DNA of 52,719 bases, from the NCBI GenBank assembly GCA_002733495.1, contig NVVV01000064.1, positions 1 through 52,719 of the forward strand. Direction: 5' to 3'. The position numbers and the translations under genes are program-made. The stretch's first letter is position 1, and every line of letters starts with the position of its first letter. The DNA is from Robiginitomaculum sp. (GTDB lineage Bacteria; Pseudomonadota; Alphaproteobacteria; Caulobacterales; Maricaulaceae). Positions 45,555 to 52,719 of this stretch are shown piece after piece. Under the pieces are notes generated by a model that was not told where the DNA came from, ran no database searches, and saw only the letters and a list, made by a program, of their open reading frames with translations.

Positions 45555-47201
45555 TTAGCCCTCCTTTAGCTCTGTAATTAGGTAACGTTGTGGAGTAACG
45601 CCTACATCTGAATCCTTCGTGATATAGAATTTTCTAAGCTGTTCTGTATTGGTTGGATTGAATGTTATCGTGGTAAGCGGTGCGTCTGTTGATTTGTGTC
45701 GTAGTTGGCCATCAAGACAATTGAAAATAATCGTGGTGTTTTCTAATAGATTTATTTCAACTATTGAACATGCTCTAGCGTTGAAAGCGTCAGCAGTTAT
45801 ATTTAAGTTGACGTTATCAAGTCCAATAATCCCGCCAACAGAATTAAGGTCGAAAGCGGTTTTCCCTATTTCATATTCCCGAAAATCCTCATTCACTTGA
45901 AGCTGAAATATCTTGTGGTACGAATAACGCCATGATGCGCCAGACGCGCCCGACTGAGCACCTAAATGCGTTGCTATTGATGATGAGTCTGTGCGCCACC
46001 AATTTGTAATTGGTGCGCCAATATTCACGCCATCAACTCGCATTTGAGCATCTCCCCAGTTAATACCATCAGGCGATTTTTTTATAACTACAGTCAAATC
46101 GTGATAGGTAGAATCAAAGGTCGCCGTGTGTTCTACTTCCTTTCCTGATTGGTTATACAAGGCCCAACCTAATTGCGTACCCGCCTGTGGGACGTTAACG
46201 TTTGCATCAGTACCAGCCGCCAATAACATGCGGTGCCTTGTTCCCCATCTACGCCATAACGTATCGGTATAATTCATTATTGATATTGTGTTTGATCCGC
46301 CTGTTTCTAACCAAGTACCTGAGCCGTCATTTGATAGTGACCAGTAACGATCTGGCGCGGTTGCATGTTCTTTAATTCGTAGGTTTAAGAAACCCCAACC
46401 ACGGTTAGTTATAAACGCATTACCAGCAGCGCCGATTGTCTCAATTAGAAACGGGGCGTTAGATCCTTTTGGTACTGCTGTTTCTTCTGTACCATCATCA
46501 AATGTAAAAAATACATCTGTGCCACTTCTACGGACTTTTACCTTAGTCGTTCCAATACCGCCGCCAACAGAGTCATCGTTGTTTGAACCTGCAACCTTTA
46601 ATGTAAACTTCTCTATATTATTAAAACCTAAATAAGACGAACCACTACCACCACCTAAAAAAACATCGGTATCACTAGAAGTTTGAAGTCCACGTACTTC
46701 TAATTCAATTTCACCGCCGTTTTCTAAAACTGTGATCGGCGTATCAAAAATGCCAACGGTTCTAACTGTTTCGTTATTGGTAGGGAATGTATAAACGTCA
46801 GGCTTTCTAGGGTCTTTATCTGCATCAATACCCCAAGTAAAAGCCACGCTGCCATCAGTTAACGTTGACGCATATTGTGATGATGAATCGACACGGTGAA
46901 CCATTTTTAACTGGCCGCCGAATTTAAAAGCATCATCAATCTGCTTCTGTGAAAGTGGCTTAGTGATTTGCGGGTTTTCACCCTCATCAGCATCACGCAG
47001 AAATAACGCTGTTTCGTCATCCGGTACTGTGTTTCTAGTGTTTAAAAATTGAATCTGAGCCGTATCGCTTGAGGCCCATCCTTGCAGACCTAAAATCTGA
47101 GCAAGGGTAATATTTGCAACGTCACCGATATTGCAATGAAACCCCTCGAAATCAGCACCGCTAAAAAAAAAGCGGTCCTGTGTGACTCTTTGTATGGCCA
47201 T
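45555..47201 (-). CDS. Tail appendage protein, 548 aa
   Basis: A beta-rich protein with SPRY/lectin-like features (GWGFLNLRIKEHATAPDRYWSLSNDGSG; HDLTVVIKKSPDGINWGDAQMRVDG), also seen in structural proteins that decorate tails. Its stop is only 2 bp before the ATG of the 939-aa gene, so both are made together and may form one complex. No enzyme motif seen. Confidence 0.62.
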   Translation of the reverse strand: MAIQRVTQDRFFFSGADFEGFHCNIGDVANITLAQILGLQGWASSDTAQIQFLNTRNTVPDDETALFLRDADEGENPQITKPLSQKQIDDAFKFGGQLKMVHRVDSSSQYASTLTDGSVAFTWGIDADKDPRKPDVYTFPTNNETVRTVGIFDTPITVLENGGEIELEVRGLQTSSDTDVFLGGGSGSSYLGFNNIEKFTLKVAGSNNDDSVGGGIGTTKVKVRRSGTDVFFTFDDGTEETAVPKGSNAPFLIETIGAAGNAFITNRGWGFLNLRIKEHATAPDRYWSLSNDGSGTWLETGGSNTISIMNYTDTLWRRWGTRHRMLLAAGTDANVNVPQAGTQLGWALYNQSGKEVEHTATFDSTYHDLTVVIKKSPDGINWGDAQMRVDGVNIGAPITNWWRTDSSSIATHLGAQSGASGASWRYSYHKIFQLQVNEDFREYEIGKTAFDLNSVGGIIGLDNVNLNITADAFNARACSIVEINLLENTTIIFNCLDGQLRHKSTDAPLTTITFNPTNTEQLRKFYITKDSDVGVTPQRYLITELKEG

Positions 47202-47210
47202 GTGTACCGC

Positions 47211-47645
47211 CTAAATTGATGCTGATGTTGATAGGATGAAGTTCGCGTAAATAGATTCTGGATCTTCTTTTACGTTGATTATTTGGAAGTAGGGCGCGGA
47301 GGTTTTAACTGATCTGTTTTTATTGATGTTCGTTTGGCGTGAACCTTCAATTGTTACCTCTATCTCATCGTGATTAAAAACGATAACTCTAGAGCCGTAA
47401 TTTGATGTTGATGCTAATGGAAGAAGCAGTTTTATTTTCGTCTTGTCTACGCCTGTGACTGGTATAATTCGAACGATAAAGTTTTTAGAAAATGCGTTAT
47501 CAATCATCAGCCAGTCTTCGTCTGTATTTGTAAGAAGGTTGCACCGGTCCTGATAAACGTCTACGAAGTTAGTTGATGAAGCACCGCCGAAAATTGGATT
47601 GATAATTCCCCTGATAGCGGTTGATATAGTGGTTAGAATTGCCAT
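47211..47645 (-). CDS. Hypothetical tail-associated protein, 144 aa
   Basis: A 144-residue protein, with a hydrophobic Ile-rich N-terminus (TTISTAIRGIINPIFGGAS) and a beta-rich rest. It is encoded between small structural genes in the appendage cluster. No family recognised. Confidence 0.6.
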   Translation of the reverse strand: MAILTTISTAIRGIINPIFGGASSTNFVDVYQDRCNLLTNTDEDWLMIDNAFSKNFIVRIIPVTGVDKTKIKLLLPLASTSNYGSRVIVFNHDEIEVTIEGSRQTNINKNRSVKTSAPYFQIINVKEDPESIYANFILSTSASI

Positions 47646-47656
47646 ATCAAACCCCC

Positions 47657-47965
47657 TTAGTTAAGCGGTTTACAGATTGCTACGATACGGGTTGAACCTG
47701 TGGTACTTGCTACGTTGATAATTAGATTTCGCTTAGTGCCAACAGCAATTTCAAAGTTTGCAACGTCTGTTAGAGTTGCGTTTATATCTGCGATTATTGC
47801 GCTTGGTTCTTCTGTTCCATCTGAGAATGTATAAGACTGTTTAAGCGTCACGGTTGCTGTGCCGAAGTTTCCTGACAGCTCTAGGTTTTCACGGCCTGTA
47901 GGTGAAGACTCAACAATTGTGTATTCGCCATCAGTTGTAATAATTAGTTCGCGTAAGTTAGCCAT
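47657..47965 (-). CDS. Small beta-sandwich-like structural protein, 102 aa
   Basis: The ATG at 47965 has AAGGGATC upstream; an in-frame upstream start (48004) has none. The sequence starts MANLRELIITTDGEYTIVES and continues in alternating strands with Thr and Val. Similar small proteins occur in pairs in phage tails as capping or linker subunits. Function inferred from place. Confidence 0.6.
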   Translation of the reverse strand: MANLRELIITTDGEYTIVESSPTGRENLELSGNFGTATVTLKQSYTFSDGTEEPSAIIADINATLTDVANFEIAVGTKRNLIINVASTTGSTRIVAICKPLN

Positions 47966-48054
47966 TTTGATCCCTTTTGTGTTATAGATCATGGACATAG
48001 TCACGTTTTTGTGCTACGTTCACATGATCGAAGCGAGTGAGTTAAATGACTAAC

Positions 48055-48090
48055 AAAAAAGCCCAGATCTCTAGTCTGGGATTTTTTTTA
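48055..48090. terminator. Bidirectional rho-independent terminator
   Basis: A CCCAGA/TCTGGG stem (48062-48067, 48075-48080) with T-runs on both strands: eight T on the plus side and six T on the minus side. On the minus strand it ends the transcript after the 31-aa gene, right at its stop codon. Confidence 0.85.
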
Positions 48091-48183
48091 CTTATTAACT
48101 TTTACTATCGTTACTCGGCTTACTGTTTTAGTTATCAGCGTTACCCGCTCAACTGGTTTAACCTTCGTTACCCGTTCGGCCAT
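48088..48183 (-). CDS. Tiny repetitive basic protein, 31 aa
   Basis: ATG at 48183 with AGGGGG upstream, 9 bp after the preceding stop. The sequence repeats RVTxV/I three times (RVTKVKPVE, RVTLITKTVS, RVTIVKVNK). Too short for most gene finders, but the ribosome site, spacing and terminator placement support it. Function unknown. Confidence 0.55.
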   Translation of the reverse strand: MAERVTKVKPVERVTLITKTVSRVTIVKVNK

Positions 48184-48192
48184 GTGGCCCCC

Positions 48193-48516
48193 TTAAAAAA
48201 ATGTGTCTTTAACTGTGAGTATCCCGTTTATTAGAACAACGTCTGTGCCGTCTGCGTAATTAACTCGGATACCTAATTTATAATCCTCCGTTTGAAGTGT
48301 TGCTGTGTCAGTTTCACTTAACGATGCTTCCACAGTAAATTCATCAATCGAGGTAAATGTAAGGTCCGCGAATGCTGGTACATTACCTAATCGGATGCCG
48401 CCTGATAGCGTTGCACCGGTGAAGCTCTGCAATACGCCATCGACAGATTCTTGTATTTCAATGGACCAGTCCTCGCCCTTGTATGTGCTGTCTTTGTAGA
48501 ATTTATTTGAGGCCAT
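48193..48516 (-). CDS. Small structural protein, BppU-like beta domain, 107 aa
   Basis: The ATG at 48516 has AGGAAT upstream; the longer in-frame start would run through a terminator. The sequence (MASNKFYKDSTYKGEDWSIEIQ, then TGATLSGGIRLG and YKLGIRVNYADGTDVVLINGILTV) follows the strand pattern of N-terminal baseplate/fibre adaptor domains, and resembles the 150-aa protein at 475-927 in general layout. Confidence 0.62.
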   Translation of the reverse strand: MASNKFYKDSTYKGEDWSIEIQESVDGVLQSFTGATLSGGIRLGNVPAFADLTFTSIDEFTVEASLSETDTATLQTEDYKLGIRVNYADGTDVVLINGILTVKDTFF

Positions 48517-48539
48517 GTTGATTCCTGAATTTTTGGCAT

Positions 48540-48560
48540 AAAAAAACCGCTCTAAGCGGA
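48540..48560 (-). terminator. Rho-independent terminator (minus strand)
   Basis: A 5-bp CCGCT/AGCGG stem and seven T on the minus strand, followed by ATGCC. It ends part of the fibre transcript after the 358-aa gene. Confidence 0.8.
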
Positions 48561-48620
48561 TTACGGGATTTTGTCCTGTCACACGTTTGTCCAGGATGTG
48601 TATTAGCGGGATATTATCCT

Positions 48621-49697
48621 TTATCGTAATTCTACCCATTGTACTAATGGTAGCGTTGACTCAAGCATATATGCAGAGCCTGCTGGGATTATAAGATTGG
48701 CAACCATCCGCGTGTCTGCTGTTGCATGTGCATCTGCTGCAACAATAAATCTAACGCCATCCACAGTAGCGTACATGTAAGCATAAGTACCTGCACCATA
48801 ACGAAGTGCTACAGTTGCGCTGATAGGTGAATCCGTTGCATTGACGTAAGTTGAATTAAATGAGCGTTGACTGGTAACGTCTGTGTAAGTCTGGTTAATA
48901 CCTAGCCCTATGTTAGGCGCTACGCCATCATTACTAATATACTGATCAATCTTCCATACTTTTACACGGCATAAATTGCCAGTTAAGGGGGCTGCTAGTG
49001 CGCCAAATACATGCCCAGTATGGTGTGCATCTCGCTCACATAATGCGACAAGTCCTGTAGCAATTACAATCTTGTCATTTATTACACCTGCTTGAACCCC
49101 ATAACCACCACCGCCTGATGCGAATATCCAGCCAGTTGTACCCCAACCAATTACACCACCTACACCACCATCATTATAAATCTCAGCAGTAACAATAAGG
49201 TCACGGCCAACATAGTCAGTACCTAGCTCTGTTGCAATATCAATTTCATATCGTCGACCAGTAGTAATAGCAGACCCACCATTAACACTAATAATCTTGC
49301 TCATGTTTCGGCTTGAGTAGCGTTTTATATAACCCTTAACTATAACGGTTTGGTATGAAGAAGAAACTCCCCTGCAAGTAAATTGGTTGTTACTAATAGC
49401 TTTCCATTCTAGTGTCCAGTTAGAACCAGATGTATTTAAACCAGTAACCATCAACCATGTCGTAGGTTTTGCTTGTATCTCGTCTGATAGTAATAGCATC
49501 GGTTGAAAAGACCGTAAACTATCACCGAAGATAAACTCTACTCTCTCGAAGTCTGTCCAACTATACCCCTGTGGTAATGAATAAGTACCATTTGGATGTG
49601 CGCCGCCAGTACCTGTACCACCTCTATACGAAAGTATAATTACTTCATCCAAATACTGGTCTTCACCACCAAATAGGGTATTTATATTTTGTGTCAT
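48621..49697 (-). CDS. Tail fibre-associated / structural protein, 358 aa
   Basis: A Gly/Thr/Tyr-rich beta protein of 358 residues directly after the long fibre gene. The N-terminal part (MTQNINTLFGGEDQYLDEVIIL) may fix it to the fibre. Glycine-rich GGVGGVIGWGTTGWIFASGGGGYG is a notable loop. AAGGAAC precedes the ATG, next to a GAAA-loop hairpin. Possibly the fibre tip, a chaperone or a second receptor-binding unit. Confidence 0.6.
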   Translation of the reverse strand: MTQNINTLFGGEDQYLDEVIILSYRGGTGTGGAHPNGTYSLPQGYSWTDFERVEFIFGDSLRSFQPMLLLSDEIQAKPTTWLMVTGLNTSGSNWTLEWKAISNNQFTCRGVSSSYQTVIVKGYIKRYSSRNMSKIISVNGGSAITTGRRYEIDIATELGTDYVGRDLIVTAEIYNDGGVGGVIGWGTTGWIFASGGGGYGVQAGVINDKIVIATGLVALCERDAHHTGHVFGALAAPLTGNLCRVKVWKIDQYISNDGVAPNIGLGINQTYTDVTSQRSFNSTYVNATDSPISATVALRYGAGTYAYMYATVDGVRFIVAADAHATADTRMVANLIIPAGSAYMLESTLPLVQWVELR

Positions 49698-49708
49698 ATT
49701 GTTCCTTA

Positions 49709-49724
49709 TGGGGCTTTCGCCCCA
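49709..49724 (-). other. GAAA-loop hairpin between two tail genes
   Basis: A TGGGGC/GCCCCA stem with a GAAA tetraloop on the minus strand just before the ribosome site of the 358-aa gene. No T-run follows, so it is more likely an mRNA processing, stability or translation-control element than a terminator. Confidence 0.55.
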
Positions 49725-49731
49725 CTATTAA

Positions 49732-52719
49732 TTACTGATGTGCAGTAAGCGTTGGTGTTAGAGAGGTAGCAGATAAAACAAGAACTACAGTTGATGATGT
49801 AGGTATAATTGTAAACACTGGTACATCATCATTTGTACTCGGGCCATAACCCAAACGGAAGCCGTAAGTATTAGATTGATAAGTCGCACCTGAACTAAGT
49901 TTACAAGTGTAATAACCGTTGCCCTGTACTACTACATACATTGGAACACCTATCTTAACGCCTGTGATATTCCAAGTGCCATTACCAGAATGGGTACTAA
50001 CAACAGATACAGCAGCAGCAGATGACTCACCTGCACTCTCACCAATACCATCAACAATCTTCCAACCAACAACCGAATCAATATAACTTAGCGTGATAAC
50101 TGTATTAGCATTGGTTAAAACTAGATCGTCATTTGATCCGTGAATAAATTGAGCTGATGTGATTTTTATTGATTTTACTAATGAAGCAGAGCCATTGTAG
50201 TCGCCAATTGATACCCAATCGCCAGCAATGCCAGTTGGTAATGTTGCAGTTAATGAAGCGGTTGAAACATCAAACAAAATACCTTCTTCACTTGATAGCG
50301 TGTAGTTAGCAGTTTTCTTAATGTAGGTAGGTATTCCAGCACCGCCACCGCCAATAGATCCCCATCGACTGCCGTCATGACCTTCGAATCCATTTGTAGG
50401 ATGGTATCTAAATTGTGCTTGTACGCCTGATGAGCTTGTATCAACTGGAACAGTTAGCTTTGTTATTGCCGAAACTTCACCAATAAGTTTGCCGCTGAAT
50501 GTTGGCGCGTATAACGTACCTGTCATCGTGTCGCCAGTTGCATTAACGAAACGCGTATTACTCTCTGACTCAGTGTAATAACGGCCATCATGGTTATGAC
50601 TATCATCTAAAATAGTTGTATTTACAGTGAACGTTTCGTTACCTGATCCATCAACGGACTGTGTAACTGTACCTGTAGCGTCACCTGTAAGCGTAACCGT
50701 GAAATTACGAGGCGTTGTCCATGTATCAGCAGTTGTCGCGCGTGTGGCTGTTGTAGCGTTTCCTGTAAGATTACCTGTAACGTTACCCGTTAACGCTCCA
50801 ATGAACGTTGGCGCTGTTAACGTGCCCGCTGAACCGTTGTATGTCATACCTGTGTGACTATAAATAACCCCGTTTACATTTACTGTAATAGGATACGTGC
50901 CACTAAAAGTTGTATTTATAGACTTCAAATTAGTGGCCGTTGTTGCATTGCCAGTTAAGTCGCCCTCGAACATGGTTGATTTTAAATTACCTGTTGACGG
51001 GTTGAACGTAAGCTTACTAACTGTGTCTCTAAGCTTGCTATTGTTATCATGCCAAACAATAGGATAGTTAGCATTGTCTGCTGTATGGTCGATTACAGAA
51101 ACGCTTGACGCTATACCAGTTAGATCACCCTCGAACGTGGTTGTTTTTAATGTTCCTGTTGAAGCCTGAAATGTTAGTTTTGAAGCTGAGTGATACAGCG
51201 ATTTATCTGTTGCTATCCATGTAAGAGGGTAGTGTGTTGGCGTTGCTGTATTCTCATTTACTGTAACTTTATCTGCTGTACCGGTTAGATCACCAATGAA
51301 CGTTGGCGCTGTTACACTTGTTGCTGCTATATCAGTCGCGGTTAATTTGGCAACTCTTATACCAGCGAATCCACCTGAATCATCACTAAAAAAATCAATT
51401 CTTGGATCTCCTATGCTAGTGTTATGGTTCATTCTTATAGTATCAGCGCCAGAATGACTCCAATAAATCCAAGAGCCACTATTCATGTAGATATCGCTAT
51501 TGGAATTAAAAACAAGATCACCCGTCATCGTATCGCCAGCTTTACTTACTTTTAACGCGTCCTGTGACGTTACATAATCATATCGAGTTAAACTATCACC
51601 TGATGTTTGCTGTGCTACAACAGAGTAAGGATTGTTAAGGTAAACCTTGCCATTTACTTCAAATCTTGATTCAACTACAGATGAATTATAACCGCGAGGT
51701 CTTATATATACGTGACCAGTTAAAGCGTCAGTTCCAGCACCCATTACCAAATTTCCGGTTGTTTGATTCCGGAAATTTATTCTTGGTGCTCCTCCTGCTG
51801 AACCGCCTATTTCCCAGTCTGTTACGTTGCCGTATAACGAACCGGTCATCGTATCGCCAGATTTTTTAACTCTGTTACCAGTTAGATAATTAAGCGCCTG
51901 TTGTACGTTATTCTCAGCGTTATCAAGGTAGGGAGTATATGCAATCTGTGTTGCCGTATAATCTCCGTTTTCTGCTGTTACCCTGCCTTGTCGATCAAAT
52001 ACAGATATCACTGAATCGCCAAGCTCTAAATGTACGAACGTTCCCATCGAGGCTGAACCTGTCCACTGCAATTGATCTTGGTCGAAAACTATGTAATCAA
52101 TTGGCGAACCAGATATCCCACCCATTCTAACCGTTACACCTGTGGCTTTATCTGCTTCGTCTAACAGCACAACATATGTATAACCTGATGGTTCTACACC
52201 TGTTGGTGCAACGCCTTGTGATATGGTTGCGTTGCTTGGATCGCCTGAAACAGTTAGCGTTTGGTTTGGTGCGCCTGATGGTTTTGGATTTACTGAGCCT
52301 CTAAGCTCCGCACCTCTACCTAGGCCAGCAAATAAATTATCTCGCGTTATTCTCTTCTTATCACCATTAGGTAATTCAATCAATAAAACATCTGATCCGC
52401 TTGCAACAGTCGCTTCAACTGTGCTACCAATATCAACTTTTAAATCAGTACCAGCAGCAAGGCCACTGTTAAGCGGTGTGTTAATGCCTACGTTATCTGA
52501 CGCAATACTCAAGCCACGATCAACGTTTACAGTTAGTGTTCTGTTAGATGCTAAATTACCACCGCCAGATAAACCATTACCTGTCGTTATAGTTCGTGAC
52601 GTTCTTACGACTGTGTTATCGACAGCTAAGTTAACGTTAGCACCTAACAGATTATTATCTTGTTCTAACCCATCGCCAGCGTTTACTTGTCGCGTAGTTC
52701 TTACAACAGTGTTATCAAC
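49732..52719 (-). CDS. Long tail fibre protein, main part (start lies at 465 beyond the join)
   Basis: The reading frame comes from base 1 and runs to 49732. Bases 52621-52719 duplicate 1-99. It holds the third VVRT repeat, then GLSGGGNLASNRTLTV (a motif common in marine phage fibres), GDTMTG repeats at three places, three TFIGDLTG/TFEGDLTG-type repeats, and an NHDGRYYTESESN collar motif. The C-terminal ~250 residues are the likely receptor tip. It forms trimers that bind the host. Confidence 0.87.
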   Translation of the reverse strand, partial: VDNTVVRTTRQVNAGDGLEQDNNLLGANVNLAVDNTVVRTSRTITTGNGLSGGGNLASNRTLTVNVDRGLSIASDNVGINTPLNSGLAAGTDLKVDIGSTVEATVASGSDVLLIELPNGDKKRITRDNLFAGLGRGAELRGSVNPKPSGAPNQTLTVSGDPSNATISQGVAPTGVEPSGYTYVVLLDEADKATGVTVRMGGISGSPIDYIVFDQDQLQWTGSASMGTFVHLELGDSVISVFDRQGRVTAENGDYTATQIAYTPYLDNAENNVQQALNYLTGNRVKKSGDTMTGSLYGNVTDWEIGGSAGGAPRINFRNQTTGNLVMGAGTDALTGHVYIRPRGYNSSVVESRFEVNGKVYLNNPYSVVAQQTSGDSLTRYDYVTSQDALKVSKAGDTMTGDLVFNSNSDIYMNSGSWIYWSHSGADTIRMNHNTSIGDPRIDFFSDDSGGFAGIRVAKLTATDIAATSVTAPTFIGDLTGTADKVTVNENTATPTHYPLTWIATDKSLYHSASKLTFQASTGTLKTTTFEGDLTGIASSVSVIDHTADNANYPIVWHDNNSKLRDTVSKLTFNPSTGNLKSTMFEGDLTGNATTATNLKSINTTFSGTYPITVNVNGVIYSHTGMTYNGSAGTLTAPTFIGALTGNVTGNLTGNATTATRATTADTWTTPRNFTVTLTGDATGTVTQSVDGSGNETFTVNTTILDDSHNHDGRYYTESESNTRFVNATGDTMTGTLYAPTFSGKLIGEVSAITKLTVPVDTSSSGVQAQFRYHPTNGFEGHDGSRWGSIGGGGAGIPTYIKKTANYTLSSEEGILFDVSTASLTATLPTGIAGDWVSIGDYNGSASLVKSIKITSAQFIHGSNDDLVLTNANTVITLSYIDSVVGWKIVDGIGESAGESSAAAVSVVSTHSGNGTWNITGVKIGVPMYVVVQGNGYYTCKLSSGATYQSNTYGFRLGYGPSTNDDVPVFTIIPTSSTVVLVLSATSLTPTLTAHQ
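52621..52719. repeat. Terminal overlap, copy 2 (circular contig end)
   Basis: Identical to bases 1-99; see the first entry. Confidence 0.9.

Noticed and set aside
52512-52514. TTG start for a 926-aa fibre protein
   Set aside because: The frame is open upstream through the contig end to an ATG with a ribosome site at 465.

Overview
This window looks like the complete genome of a temperate siphovirus that lives as a phage-plasmid, cut open inside its tail fibre gene. Bases 1-99 and 52621-52719 are identical and the same reading frame crosses the join, so the molecule is circular (or circularly permuted) and about 52,620 bp long. Head and tail genes are of the HK97/lambda type. By eye the DNA is AT-rich. 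Gram-negative features (YadA-type outer-membrane anchor, periplasmic signal peptides, SD sequences) point to a gammaproteobacterial host, perhaps a marine one such as Vibrio or Shewanella. The host guess is inference.

Layout: almost everything is on the minus strand and reads right to left. From about 36.4 kb leftward come a putative regulator, a serine-recombinase-like protein, a recombination module (Sak4-like ATPase, free-standing HNH endonuclease, SSB-like protein, SF2 helicase, YqaJ exonuclease), a large Toprim plus helicase replication protein like phage-plasmid RepA, a VRR-NUC nuclease and a putative late activator (25.7-36.4 kb). Then follow a tRNA and structured-RNA array (24.97-25.71 kb), small accessory genes, a lysis region (22.1-23.7 kb), an HNH endonuclease, more small genes and a repeat-rich candidate cos region (18.9-19.3 kb). 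The morphogenesis operon runs TerS, TerL, portal, protease, capsid, connectors, tail tube, frameshifted tail chaperone, tape measure, tail tip, J-like protein, and then across the join into the tail fibre and several appendage genes, ending at 42.7 kb.

The only plus-strand block (38.0-42.7 kb) appears to serve the prophage state: a ParA/small centromere-binding protein pair flanked by TGACACACATCGTGTGTCA-type sites, a membrane protein with a second gene nested in its frame, a zinc-ribbon protein, a YkgJ-type cysteine-cluster protein and a trimeric autotransporter-like adhesin. Left of parA, 36.4-38.0 kb is rich in iterons, inverted repeats, a duplicated co-varying hairpin and a predicted plus-strand small RNA. 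It is the best candidate for replication, incompatibility or immunity control.

Most unusual: (1) eight tRNA-sized elements between and beside two tRNA genes, each closed by a 7-14 bp stem whose imperfect pairs are all G.U on the minus strand, four ending in GCCA; (2) two 59-bp elements flanking a small gene, with compensatory changes in their stem; (3) an in-frame nested secreted protein; (4) a serine-recombinase-like protein lacking the nucleophile. No searches or folding programs were run; family names come from motif recognition.
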